DNA of 64,000 nt from Chrysomallon squamiferum (GCA_012295275.1 CM022679.1:3406912-3470911); one strand, 5' to 3'. Counted from the stretch's first letter, positions 27,501 to 51,594 are shown. Made by a program: numbers and translations. Notes: generated from the sequence alone by a model not told the origin.

Positions 27501-28683
27501 CATATAGATATCAAAACCGGGCAAACGAAGAAACTGTTTGCTTTTCTAAAGAATATTATCTTTGAAACTGTGTCGATAACGTTATCTGCATCAAACAGGT
27601 ATCTAGTTGTTCAAGTTGGCTGCACGGAGAAAGATTACGATTCAGTGAAAGCAATGTGGAAGAAAGGTGGACAGTATCCAACTCAGCCACACCCACACAA
27701 ATTCCTGGCAGTTGATCTGACTCAGACGTCTGGTCTTCTCTTCAGTTGCCTCAGACCTCTGACAAAGATTCCTCATCTCGGGATCCTGTGTGCACCTTAC
27801 AGGGGAAATGTGGTTCTGTTGACAGTTAAAAGACATGTGATATTCTGGGATATTCCGACAGGAAAATGTGATCAGTGGATGTCAAAGGGAAAAAAGCTGG
27901 TGATGTTCTACAGAGCTGACTGGACAGGAGGTGACAAATGCTCAGGAGCCAACACCTGTTTGGTTCTGTCCAAAGACAATACGTTTATAGCCGTGGGTTC
28001 TGAGGATGGTTACCTCTTTATTTACAGTTCAGAGACTGGACTACCTGTAGGACTGAAGGCACCTTCGACAAGACATCCGTCAATGGTACATTTAAGAAAC
28101 AAAAATATTTATATTCTTATATATGTAAAGCTGCTTACTTTAGCTGCCTGTCAGAAAATTCGTTTAGAAACAATTGTTTAGACATTAGGACAAGAATCTT
28201 TAAAAGTCAGCTTATACATTTTTATTCTTTTTTTTTTATATTTTATTTTTAATTCATGAATTACCTTTCTTACTTAATAAATTTACTTCTCGTTTGCTTT
28301 CTGATAATAAAACAATTTATCACAAAATGCCACATAAAGAAACACTCCAGAAACGACAAAAGCAAACAAAGCAATATACAAAATAAACAAACAACATTCC
28401 ATACTGAAACTGCTTAATATTAATTTTGTTTCTTTCTCTCTTCTTGTTTCAGGTAACACACGCAGCAATAGCACCCAGCAGTAAATTCGTGGCCTCAGTT
28501 TGTCACAGCGGGGTTCTGAAACTGTGGAATCCCAAGGCAGGGGTAGAGGTTTTCAGCATTCAGCTTGGTTCCAGTATCAGGAACCTAGAATTTACAGCAG
28601 ATTCTCGACACTTAGTCGTTTGTACTTCTCCCCCAGAACAAAAACTTTTCATGTTCTTCATCCATGATGGAAATGCAGTATAA
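19929..28683 (+). CDS. NACHT and WD40-repeat protein of the NWD1/NWD2 family
   Basis: Large STAND-class ATPase, 1,700 residues from eight exons: 19929-19959, 20207-20338, 21827-22029, 22746-22916, 23116-23302, 23640-23794, 24093-28085 and 28453-28683. Phases agree throughout. An in-frame TAG at 19917 just before the ATG supports the start. Residues about 44-190 form the N-terminal DUF4062/TIR-like region seen in NWD and TEP1 proteins ([27 protein letters not shown]). The NACHT core has Walker A GAGKTS at about 426-431 and Walker [11 protein letters not shown] near 514-523, followed by [10 protein letters not shown], as in NWD2. After helical winged-helix-like modules, the last 700 residues carry WD40-type repeats (for example [26 protein letters not shown]). 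Length is close to human NWD2 (about 1,740). Probably cytosolic. The N-terminal region and ATPase order fit a signal-gated oligomer, but the ligand is unknown; orthology to NWD1 versus NWD2 is unresolved. Confidence 0.9.
19960..24092 (+). other. Introns of the NACHT-WD40 gene
   Basis: Six introns split the first 293 codons, while 1,331 codons sit in one exon. Intron 1 carries a CTGT array (about 20,056-20,091) joined to a CATC array (about 20,092-20,157). Intron 2 (20,339-21,826) carries AAAT repeats near 21,515-21,553. Intron 3 has ATC/CATT patches near 22,115-22,220. No nested gene was seen. Confidence 0.75.
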
Positions 28684-28853
28684 CTGTTTTATAAACAATG
28701 TTTGTACTGTCTAACGCAAAGAATCAACAACAAAACTCCATATGACAAAGATACAGCTGTTTACAATTAGTAATTACGAACTTTTGGTTACGAATATTTA
28801 TATTTTTTTATTCATTAATGATAATATATTTATTCTGTTTATAAATATTGAAA

Positions 28854-28859
28854 AATAAA
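28854..28859 (+). terminator. AATAAA polyadenylation signal of the NACHT-WD40 gene
   Basis: AATAAA lies about 170 bases after the stop codon at 28681-28683, followed by a GTTTT/CTTCGGTT-rich stretch. A 3' UTR of about 190 bases is implied. Confidence 0.6.
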
Positions 28860-28988
28860 GTTTTCTTCGGTTACAACGTTATTTTTAGGTTTATGAAATA
28901 ATATATATATATATATATTTATTAAATTATTAATACAACATTTCACATCAAAGTCCTTGTGTGAAGCGCTTCGTATGATTTATGAATC

Positions 28989-29117
28989 ATCTCTCTCTCT
29001 TTCTTTATATACCTATCTATATATCTGTCTGTCTGTCTGTCTGTCTATGTATCTATCTTTATATATAGATAGATAATCAGATAGTATATAAAGAAAGAGA
29101 GAGATACACACCCATAA

Positions 29118-29157
<40 letters not shown>
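28989..29157. repeat. Imperfect inverted repeat plus CA microsatellite
   Basis: The left arm at 28,989-29,018 (CT-rich, then TTCTTTATATA) is mirrored as reverse complement at 29,079-29,105, with a spacer of CTGT and TATC repeats, giving a potential hairpin of about 27 pairs. A (CA)n array follows at about 29,117-29,157. Confidence 0.6.
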
Positions 29158-29158
<1 letters not shown>

Positions 29159-29590
29159 GTGTATCCCGTCACAGCCAATACGCCTGCACCAGGTTACAAA
29201 AGGTCCAATTGTGTTTGTTTGTACCCGTGTATTACATATGTACTATATATAAAATGGGTGGAAAACAGCAAAGCAAATTGGAAAATAAATAAATTAAAAA
29301 AACATTCCGGGGTGTTGGTACAGAATACAACATTCAGGTCATTATGTTTAATATTTTTAGCATCCCAAGTAGCCACACCTTCCCCACATTTTACTTCATA
29401 CCCTTCCCAAGCTTTTGTGTCGAAATTTAACAAACCGAACAGGCATAGCAGGTTTACCTTGAGAAAAGATTTCTTTTGTATTTCTCGACTGGTAAAACTC
29501 GTTGTAGGTCAAAATTCACCTTGCTTCATTCATTTCTCTGTATGGCGCGTTACTGTAGTCAGTGACATAGCGAAACACAACGTTCTGACG
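29158..29590. other. Intergenic between the NACHT-WD40 and choline transporter genes
   Basis: Ordinary-complexity DNA. An open frame at 29159-29608 spans it but starts at GTG, resembles no protein I know and has no supporting signals, so it is not annotated as a gene. Confidence 0.4.
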
Positions 29591-29719
29591 ATTTATAGTG
29601 CAAGCTGACATGGATGGCCGCGTATTGTTGACGACGTCAGTAAAGATGTATCTGTAAACGATAAAGAAGAAGTGGAAAACAGGGAAACAATAATACCGGT
29701 CAATTTCTTCTATTTTTCG
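29591..29719 (+). promoter_or_regulatory. Candidate promoter and non-coding first exon of the choline transporter gene
   Basis: A GC-richer island holds a near-consensus CRE, CGACGTCA (29,633-29,640), and ends at a strong donor, TTTTTCG|GTAAGT, at 29,719/29,720. The coding start exon of SLC5A7 has its own acceptor at 31,490, so an upstream non-coding exon is required. This is the best candidate, leaving a first intron of about 1.8 kb. Confidence 0.4.
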
Positions 29720-31490
<1,771 letters not shown>

Positions 31491-31520
31491 GTAATCTGGA
31501 AGTGATTAAAACACTTCAAA

Positions 31521-37690
<6,170 letters not shown>

Positions 37691-38832
37691 CACCAGTGAC
37701 ATACATCAACGAGTTCCTATTAGACGCGGTTTTAGATTTGTGTTGAAGATAAATCATACGAAAAGACACATCGTTAGATGACAAAATTATCCTAAGATAA
37801 GAAAATCAAATGATATTTGAGCTAATTTTATATTATAATAATAATAATAATATTTCTGATTACAATAATAATAATAATAAAAAAATAAAGAGATAGATAA
37901 ATAAATAAATAAATAAATACAAGAATGAAACACACAAAAAAACACAAAAAAACCCCACAGTAACTACTGAATCACTTCATATGGAAAGAAAATCAACTGT
38001 AAGCTAATATTCATAAGAAAACTTTACATAGCCTGATATCCTCGTTAATGTTTTGTGCTATACTTGAAATATAAAGTCGTTGATCGTTGAATAGTTAAGA
38101 AATAGTGTCTTATCGCATTCTTAGGGTTTAATGTAATCTACGCTTAAAACGTCCCTAGGATCGTCGTAAATTGTCAGCAAATAAGGAACAAATCTGTGTG
38201 GATGTATTATTATGTTCGATGTATACTGGATAAAATGAAAAGAACAGTTATTTCATTTAGTAATGTTGTTAGTTTTTATTTCTAAACAGCTTGAAAAAAC
38301 ACATCGTGTTCTGAGTGAATAGTAAATAAATTTGAATTTAGATTAAGATAAAAATGGACATTTTTTTGAAAATGTGTTGATAATACACAAGCATTTGCTT
38401 TCAAAACAAAATACATTCGAATTATTTAATTGATTGATAGCAAGTGTTGTAAAGGTAAACACAACTAATGACAAGATGCAGTGTTATTTAATTATATAAT
38501 TTTTCTTCAAACACAATACGAAGTAAATTAATATTTAAAAACATTACTTTTATTTTTATTATTATTATTATTTTTTTTTTTTAGCTACGGATTTGAAATA
38601 AATACATTAAAGCTAATAAAAACAACAACAAAAAAGAAAAAAAAAAAAGAAGAAAAAACACAAAAAACAAAAAACTAAACGGAACAACTGATAATTAATC
38701 ACATCTATTGACGCAAATCACTGATGCTGTTTGCCAATGAAGTAGAAAACAAGAAACACAAAGTGACCACAAACAAACACAACAACCACCTCAGTCTGTT
38801 AGTAGACTTTATTTACTTTCAAGCGCAATCGG
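37691..38832. other. Region between convergent SLC5A7 and chitinase genes
   Basis: Carries the SLC5A7 3' UTR and a spacer. Several AATAAA signals occur on the plus strand (for example near 37,884 and 38,324), so the polyadenylation site is uncertain. On the minus strand an AATAAA at 38,813-38,808 serves the chitinase, only about 20 bases past its stop. Confidence 0.55.
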
Positions 38833-39064
38833 CTACTTGGGAACATTAATACACGCATTGACATCCGGGCTGAAAACTAAAGATTTATCACAATTCATCA
38901 CATACATTTTGTGTGAGTAGCACTGAATGTATTTAGTGCAGTCATCTGGGTGTACCAGGACGCTGTTGTCTGGTTTATCCAAACAGCTTAAAACCTGTTT
39001 TTTTACATCTGAAAATAGAAATATCTAGTAAAACATATATTGTATATTATTTTATGTGTTTATG

Positions 39065-39142
<78 letters not shown>

Positions 39143-39823
39143 GGAGAGACAGGAACAGCGAGGAATAAATAACAAAAGCGCGATATAAAAATGATCTAGA
39201 GCCAGAGAAAATAGAAAATGCCTGATTTGGTTACCTAAAAAAAATAAGTTAAATTATGTAATTAACATGGAAAACATATTTAGAGATAATATTATGCATA
39301 CAGTTATTACTTAAAATATTCAAATTATGTCAGAAAGGCAAATTATACTTCGATGCCTTAGATCTATAAACTGTTCTAATGATCCTGTATAGCACTGCGG
39401 AGGTTCCCAACCTTTCCACTATCAAAGATCAGATTTATTTCAGTGATTATCACCAGAATTACATTGCGATGTATGATGCAAAAACGACTGTAAAATCTTG
39501 AGTTTAAATTAGCTGCAATTTTACACTGAAGCTTTTTGAAATGTGTAACTTAGCTCGCGGGTTCTCTAGCTACTTTTGCGGGACGATGTCCTATAATAAA
39601 GTTTGTGTTTCATTTCGATGATGTTAATCTATGTGAACAAATAATTAATGCATCAGTGATTAGTTATTCTCCGTGGTCTTAGGCGCGCATGATATAAAAT
39701 ATTTGGATTTTTACGTTCTTTTCGTCAAGTCGCGATAGAATAGTACAGAGTAACAACGTCCCAGTTGAGACTTTACTAAGTTAATAAGTGAGTTAGTGAG
39801 TAAATAAGTAAGAAAGTAAGTAA

Positions 39824-39854
<31 letters not shown>

Positions 39855-41890
39855 AAGGCTATTTTTATCGACCAATCCTCAGAAAGCGTGCCCGTCGTTT
39901 ACGTGCTTCACAACAGCTTGCTCTCATTAGTACGTTAATGTTTTTTTCATTCATTTCATTCATTCACCAGTCCTCTGTATATACTTACGGCCACGGGAAC
40001 TACACACTGCCGTCTCGGGTCTGACGCAGGTACTGAGCTCTGAATCGAAATTAAGACCTGCAGGGCACGGCATTGTTACTGGCTTGGTCGTGTGTTCGGA
40101 ACAACTATAAAACGTGGTACAATCATTTGGATTAGCATGAATCCCGGGAACTTTACCGCAACAGGTGAATGTGCTGATTGTTAAGGTCTCTGTTTTCTCA
40201 GGAGCGTGTACTCGAACACGTTCTACAGCTTGTTTTCGTGAAGTTACAACTGCAGGAGTTGTCTTTCCTGAACCTGATGTTTCAGAAGCTGGAGCCGGTC
40301 TAAAGAACACGAAACGTCTGTTAGGATAGAATTCTTTACAAAACACAGCTAAGTGCGGCTATGGTGATAACACAACACAGAACTTATAATAATCAGTGAG
40401 TGCCTTCAGACAAAACGATATAGACCTATTGTCATAAAGCTGTGATAGTACAGTAGGTTTTATAATGAATTAGTTGTTTTGGCAACAAACATAACATTAT
40501 TTTCAATGATTAATCAATTTCATTTGGATTAATTGTGGCAGATGTCTTAAAGCCATGTTTTACATTGCTTCTGTTTACGTTCATTTCCTTACAGAGGGTT
40601 CTTTGTAACAGTAGAAAAAGAGGATTATGATCACTGGCTAATTTAATCAGTATGATAAAATATCACAGGTGTTAATTATTATGAAACTGGAACCAATATG
40701 ATAAAACATTACACAGACTTTATTGATGAAATGACGATCAATAAAATCAAATAAAAAAAAAAAATAATTAAAAAAAAACCTTTCAATAATATACTATTAA
40801 AAAAAAAAAAAAAAAATAATAAAAAAGATAAAACACTTTAAAGTAACAAACAGTAAACAATGATTAGAAATATTATCAACATACACTTTACAAAAACATT
40901 CAAGCTTAGTATCTGAATGACAACAAGACAAACGACGAAAACATCAACCATTAAAATAAGAATGTATATCTTTTTATATTTACAGCACCAAAAAGCCATT
41001 AACAGAGATATCTTTAGATTTATGCTCCTGTACAATTCGTACCTGCTACTTCATTCTACTTACTGGTCTGGGAGTCCGCAGGTTTGAATTTCCTCGACTG
41101 CCGCATTGAGGAGAGGATAGCTTCCGAGGCCACAAGCTTTTCCATTAAAATCATCCAGAGCTAAAGACCAAAACATTATTCCTCCATAGCCCTGTTTCTT
41201 TGCGAAGCACACCTGAAATTATGTGCAAAACCAAAAAAAAAAAAATGTCATTTGCATTCTAAATGACAATGGTAAAAAAAAAAAAAAAAAAATAGGAAAA
41301 AAAAAAAAAAAAAAAAAAAAAATAAATAAAAATATAAAATATTGAAAAAAAAAAACTAATCTTGCAAAATTATGTGCAAAACCCCCAAAATGTCATTTGT
41401 ATTCTAATTGACAGCGGTAAAACAAAAAATAGGAAGTAAAAAAAAAAAAAGAAATAAATAAAAATATATATTTTTTTAAAATAACAAAATTAATCTTGGA
41501 AAATAAACAAATCAAGATAAATCAATATAAATACAAGTTCTACCCACCCACCCCTCTTTTTTAATATCCTTCCCAGAGACTGACAGCAAATATAAACTGA
41601 GATGTCATTGAGATTTGACTGAATCATGATATACTTCTTGGCTCTGTAAATCGATTTAATTTAAAACACTTTTCGGGGTGTGAAAATAACAGTATCAGAA
41701 CGGCGTCAATTAGATTAAAGTTTTAGATTAGTAAAACAATTACTGACACAGAAACTTCATGTTTGAGTCATAAATGGATGTATTCATGTTTGTGTATGTA
41801 TGTATCTATGTATGTATGTGTGTGTATATGTGTGTGTATGTATGTATGTATGTGTATATGTGTGTGTGTATGTATGTATCTATGTATGTA

Positions 41891-41923
<33 letters not shown>

Positions 41924-41972
41924 ATCTATATGTGTGTGTGTATGTATGTATGTATGTGTGTGTGTATGTATG

Positions 41973-42003
<31 letters not shown>

Positions 42004-42384
42004 ATGTATGGATGAGTTTGTAGGTAAATTTTTATAACATTCCTTCCATCTTCTTCTCCAGTGTTATTGTCAGTGTTTCCTCTGCTTGCTTGTTAATCGT
42101 GTCAACTCTTACCCTTTCTTTGGTGCTGTTGACGTCATCGTATCCCACCCACTGATTTCCTAGCACAAGATAGGGTACATGATGGTATTCGTCGAAGCGA
42201 TCCTTTGCACCATTTCTCATCATAAGACAGACCTGATAAAACAGAGTTCATTTTAACCTAGGATATGTATTTGTTAATTTGTTTATGTAACTAATGTCAG
42301 GTTCTAAATGAGTAAGTTGTAAAATTTATTTTATATTAACAAAAAAAAAAAAAAAAAAAAATGAAAATAATAATAATAATAATA

Positions 42385-42424
<40 letters not shown>

Positions 42425-44313
42425 TAAATAATAAAATAAAAAAAAACATGATATTTCATTCAGTGACCACTAACTGAGTCGTAGCCCACTTACTAACAGT
42501 ACAATTATTTTCGAATTACCTCTTGATAGGAAAGAAATCCCGCCTCTCTCGTATATTTCCCAGCTTTGCCAGCTCCTGCAGTAGGTGCGCCAAGTTTAGA
42601 AGAGTCCGTATACATGAGGGTGAATGATCGGCCATAAAAAGGTATTCCAGCATTTATTTTTGCTTTGGGACAATGTTTTTCATCCCAGTAATTCAACGCC
42701 CATTCCTGAAAAAGATAACAAACAAGCAGAAACTATAAAGGCAGTCGTCTCCAAGATTTTGTTCTCGTAAACAACGCAATACAACGACTGCCCCGCAGAC
42801 CCAGCTTGTTTCTCTTCGTTATCAATTTACGATAATTTAATAATTTTTCCCCTATAAAATCATTCGTAACTTACGAAAGTCAAGTGTTTATCATCGTCGC
42901 TGTCTTCCGTCCTAGCGTAAATAGGGCTGTTGTGACCGGTAACACGGTCCCAGCTCCCGTGGAAGTCGTATGTCATGACGCTGACAAAATCCAGTATCCT
43001 TCAAAAAAAAAAAATAAATAAATAAATAAATAAAAAAAAAAACGATAAAGAAGATGATTATGGCGATAATGATAATAACACAAAGATCTAATTGTGGACA
43101 ATTTATGCTTGTCTGTGTGTTCTTTGTTACGTATACGTGCTTGTGTAAGGTGTGCGCGCGTGTGAGGGTGTTTGTCTTTGAGTTTGTCGGCAAATGTTTC
43201 TGATACTGATTTTTACGAATATTTTCCCCTTTGTTTATTTATTTGTTTTGTTTACGTATAGAAAACTTACGAACAAATTTTTGATACATTGTATGCAGTA
43301 TCAATCACCCATTTCCCAGCGCCCACGGCTGCAGTCAACAAAAGTTTGGGTTTTCCGCCATCTTTGTATTCCTTATCAAATTCATCTCGCAAAGTCTGGA
43401 TAAAAAAAAAAAAAAAAAAAAAAAAATTTTTAATAAGGCGTTAACACAATTATTAGGTACAAGGCATTTTTTTCCAGTTTTCTTTGCAGGGGACATTTTC
43501 GGTAAAGCAGTAAGCTGGAATGTATGTAAATAAATAAGAAGATGTATAAAGATCAACTTCTATCATTTTTGTAAGAAAAAAAAAAAAAAGGAAAAAAGAA
43601 GAAATTTATACACTGGTGAAAGACTAAAGAAAGTAAGAAAAGAGATATAAATAATTTTTAACAATACTAGATCAAGATATATATATATAAAAGCCAACAA
43701 AGGAAAAATAGTTCTGATCCTATTTTATTATTTCTTTCATTCTAATTTTCATTTAATTTATTTCATCTGAATATTAATTACCTTTATAAGTTTTGTGAAT
43801 TTATTTCTATCATCTGGAGGGCTTCCACGATTGGCCGGGTATTCCCAGTCCAGATCAAGGCCATCAAACCCATGTTTTCTCAGAAATTTTATTGCCTCCT
43901 GCGCGAAATAGGTTCTGGATGCGTTATTTTTGACAAGTTCGTGAAACCTCGTTGATCCTTCGTTCCAACCTCCAACAGCAAGGAGAGTTTTAACTTGCGA
44001 GTTTTGTGATTTGAGATTTTGAAATCTTTCATACCTTGAAAAATAAAAATGACTCTAATATGAAACCGTCTACTTCTCTGATCACATGTCACTTTTTATA
44101 ATATTACTTTAGCAGCTTTCAAACACACAGCAACAACAAAAGGTTCACATACACGTCTTTATGTTTCTTAAAGTAACAAAACTAGCAAGATATATATGTG
44201 AGTGAGTGTGTGTGTGTGTGAGTGTGTGTGCGTGTTTGTATATATATATATATATATATAACAACAGTTATTGAAAGAAACATTCAGGAAGAGAGGAGAG
44301 TGTGTATATGTGT

Positions 44314-44379
<66 letters not shown>

Positions 44380-44438
44380 AGAAAAAAGTTCTTCGAAGTA
44401 GCAAAAATTCAATAATGTATGTATATGCATGCATGTAG

Positions 44439-44473
<35 letters not shown>

Positions 44474-44686
44474 TGTATGTATGTATGTATGTATGTATGT
44501 ATGTATGTATGTATGTATGTATGTATGTATGAATGAATGTATGAATAGATGTGTATGTTATATGCCTGTCTGAATCTGTGCATACAAACATTTACTTACA
44601 TTCCTGTACTCCATTGTGTGGATAAGTCGTTGTCTTCATGGTGTTCAATTATCACTGTAAATGTTTTTAAAGGAAAAAAAGCATTA

Positions 44687-44781
<95 letters not shown>

Positions 44782-44940
44782 GTCTGGATGTTGCTTTTAT
44801 TTTTATTATTATTATTATTATTGTTGTTGTTGTTGTTATTATTATTTTATTATTCTTGTTGTTGTTGTTGTTATTATTATTTTATTATTGTTGTTGTTGT
44901 TGTTGTTATTATTATTTTATTATTGTTGTTGTTGTTGTTG

Positions 44941-44972
<32 letters not shown>

Positions 44973-46008
44973 TTTAACTATTATTTTTATTATTATTTTT
45001 AATACATACCTCCTGAATCATTTGAGAACAGTGTGGCAAAAGCATATATTAAGTGAGTACACAGTTTAGGATTGACATTTTCGGGGAGGAACTTTCCGAT
45101 GCCAACTCTGTACTGAGACCAGTTTGTATAGTAGCAAACTCTTCTAAATTCTGAAACACAGAGACGACAAATATCACACCTGTAAACAGTCACCTGAAGT
45201 CAAGTTCATGTCCACAGTGAAATATTACAGTTACATACTTGTTAACTTTTTAAATATGTTGTTGCTATATAGAGCTGAAACAGTGAAAAATTCCGATGCT
45301 TTTTTTTTAGGCACGCTTGCCTCACCAATACTTTCCTGTCATTTCCCCGCACCCCCCAAAAAAAATAAAATAAAAAATAAAAAATAAAAAATAAAATAAA
45401 AATAAATAAAACAACCGGTTCACCTTCTATTGTTAGGAAATAATGCTTGCATTGGAATGCAGTAGTTACTGCACCAATTACTCTTGCAGATTTGTTTCCT
45501 GTTACAATTTTCCAGCACGATCTTAATCCCTTTACGATTCCTGCAGTTTTGTTGTCTGCACAACGTACCCCCCAAGTTTTTCAAGTTGAACATTCATTAA
45601 AAAGCAATTTCACTATTTAGTAACTGACAAATGATCTATTTTAATGGAAAACATAATTACAAATACGAAATGGGCACCTTCTTAAACAAAGGATGCCGTG
45701 CTGATAAGTTGAATGTGGAGTAGAAATATCAGTTCTAGTATGAGCATTAGTAACAGGGTCCCATTACTAAAACTTCCGCCATCACCACTAGGCCTACTAC
45801 TACTACTACTGTTGCTGCTACTGCTACTGCTACTTCTACTAATTTACAACTACAACTATTTCTGTTGCTTCTAGTGTAACTACAAATACAACAACTACTG
45901 TTATTATTTTTGGTACTAAAAGAGCTATTACTGTAACTGTTATAAACTTTTTGCTACAGTTACTGCTATTACTAATTTTATCATGTCGGTGCACTAGACA
46001 TAAAAGAG

Positions 46009-46045
<37 letters not shown>

Positions 46046-46318
46046 TTTAGTGGGTAAACAGGTAGTTTTAGGCTTGATGGATGGTATCATTAATCACTTT
46101 GGTGCACAATAGTTATTTACTTTTCCAGATAACGACATCTAACTGATTTATCGGCTTGCCTTGTATTACCTCAGCTGCTAATTGGTAAAACATCATCATT
46201 ATACTAACACTGGACACAGGCAACACTAGTTGAACACTAGAGTGGTAATACTCTTACCTTGAGCCGATGTTCCCATCAGCGCCAGAATAACAATGATCGC
46301 TATTGTCATCATCTTCAT
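38833..46318 (-). CDS. Secreted GH18 chitinase with two C-terminal CBM14 chitin-binding domains
   Basis: Endo-acting chitin hydrolase (family GH18, chitotriosidase-like), 566 residues from eleven coding exons on the minus strand: 46318-46258, 45150-45010, 44654-44600, 44034-43782, 43395-43271, 42998-42875, 42705-42520, 42232-42113, 41212-41064, 40299-39989 and 39008-38833. Phases close exactly. Residues 1-19 are a signal peptide ([16 protein letters not shown]). The GH18 barrel has KTLLAVGGW and the full catalytic motif DGLDLDWE at 143-150, with Glu150 as the acid, then [26 protein letters not shown] and [12 protein letters not shown]. The first CBM14 (about 418-475) has all six cysteines. 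The second (about 518-566) lacks the sixth because the protein ends seven residues after Cys5. The linker is Ser/Thr/Pro-rich. Likely roles are digestion, defence or shell and cuticle chitin turnover; the sequence cannot choose between them. Confidence 0.94.
39009..43781 (-). other. Chitinase introns, 3' half
   Basis: Contains (GA)n at about 39,068-39,140, A tracts near 39,830-39,856 and 41,276-41,320, a 220-base TATG/TG array at about 41,792-42,010, A and AAT arrays at about 42,341-42,430, and A/AAAT tracts near 43,003-43,040 and 43,401-43,426. The stretch 39,240-39,960 is non-repetitive with no recognised gene. Confidence 0.7.
44035..46257 (-). repeat. Chitinase introns, 5' half, with dense microsatellites
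   Basis: (TG)n and (TA)n at 44,196-44,260, (GA)n at about 44,317-44,378, (TATG)n at about 44,446-44,530, (GA)n at about 44,691-44,778, and a (TTA)n/(TTG)n array at about 44,795-45,000 that stops only ten bases from the exon at 45,010. (CA)n lies at about 46,019-46,045. The 55-base exon 44,654-44,600 lies between two of these arrays. Confidence 0.8.
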
Positions 46319-46857
46319 CTGAGAAACAAAGAAAAAAGACAAATTAAAGAAAAAAAAATAGGAAAGAATATATTAATGAAAAACAAACCAATAAACAAAA
46401 AAAAAAAAAAAAAAGAAGATAAAAAAGCAACTAGTTATACTTTTTTATATTAGTGAAAACGAAATGTTTATCATACCGAGGCCTGTGTAATAGCAATTCC
46501 TTTCTCTGTTATTTTATAATGAATTAGTGTCAAAACAGCTCAAAACGTTAGAATTACTTTTTATCAATAAAACTATTAGGATTAATACCATTGTGACTGC
46601 ATCCCATTTTGCCTACAGCGTATAACGACATAATTAGGGTCTTTAACTGGGGATTAAATGCTTGAGTGATTATGACGATCTACCTGTATCATCTGCCTCT
46701 AGGTAAGAGAGAAGCCGGGCAGGTGAAAGAGAAGCAATATTGCGAGAAGATGGTTAAGTAAGAAAAAAGCTGTTAACAAGTTTAATTAAGATACTCGATC
46801 ATCATTAAGGTACTCGATAAATAATGTAATGCGTAATATAAATTTTCATTTCATTAC
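46319..46857 (-). promoter_or_regulatory. Chitinase 5' flank
   Basis: The start codon sits directly after a TTTGTTTCTCAG acceptor, so a non-coding first exon must lie upstream (higher coordinates). It was not identified. The region is AT-rich with no clear TATA box. Confidence 0.35.
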
Positions 46858-46972
46858 CGGTCCCGATTCGTAGGGTACCGACTCCAAACCAGAGCTGAGA
46901 TGTGTGCCAGATCAGCGCGCTTGAACCTCAATTGGATAATTTCATTTCAAGACAGGACCGTTGCACTATACT

Positions 46973-47008
<36 letters not shown>

Positions 47009-47110
47009 AACGTCCCTACAAACCCGTGTAGGCAAAGTGGGGTATAGCCACAATGAGATGCACCCGTAATAGCTGTGTCTCAGACCGAGCCAAACAAAAA
47101 ACTGACCCAT
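46858..47110. repeat. Possible degenerate SINE fragments around a TG array
   Basis: A GC-richer island at 46,858-46,940 (minus strand: GGTTCAAGCGCGCTGATCTG, then CCTACGAATCGGGACC, resembling a worn tRNA-type B box) and a second at 47,006-47,105 flank (TG)n at 46,975-47,005. The composition and motifs are like molluscan SINEs, but no complete element with ends or target-site duplication is visible. Confidence 0.3.
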
Positions 47111-47299
47111 TTACAGTAACTTTGTATTAAGATATGTATGTAAAAATAATGATAATAAAACATATAAGAAACTTTTTGAAAGACATTGAATCCTTCTTGC
47201 GTTAAGTATGTTTGCACTCCACTACCCTATCTTATAGATATGACGAGACAAACATTTCATTTTGGTTACAGGTATAGTTCAGTACATGATTTCTCATGC

Positions 47300-51290
<3,991 letters not shown>

Positions 51291-51594
51291 TGTCATAAAA
51301 CTGCATTTAGTATTATGGTCTGCTGTTAAATTAGGCTTGTCTTATTTAATAATTAAAACAGTTACATTTGTTTGGATGTACAAATATTTTTAAGTAGGAA
51401 TTTATTTAATGCACTCTTTCTTCTGTGGTGCTGTTGATTTAATAAACTAGTGAAAATACTGGTTCATCTGCTGATTCTGTTCTGGCCATGTAACAGAGTA
51501 ACAGTGTAACTGTATAGTAGCAACAAATATTGATATAGTTTTTCACAAACACAAATGCATACGTAGACAATAAATACATACACATATATATATA

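Noticed and set aside
29159-29608. 149-codon frame between two genes
   Set aside because: Starts at GTG in a CA array, no recognised domain, no promoter or splice pattern, and overlaps the candidate SLC5A7 leader region.
41763-42037. Cys/Val/Tyr-rich frames that look like a cysteine-rich peptide
   Set aside because: They are frames of a TATG/TG microsatellite in a chitinase intron.
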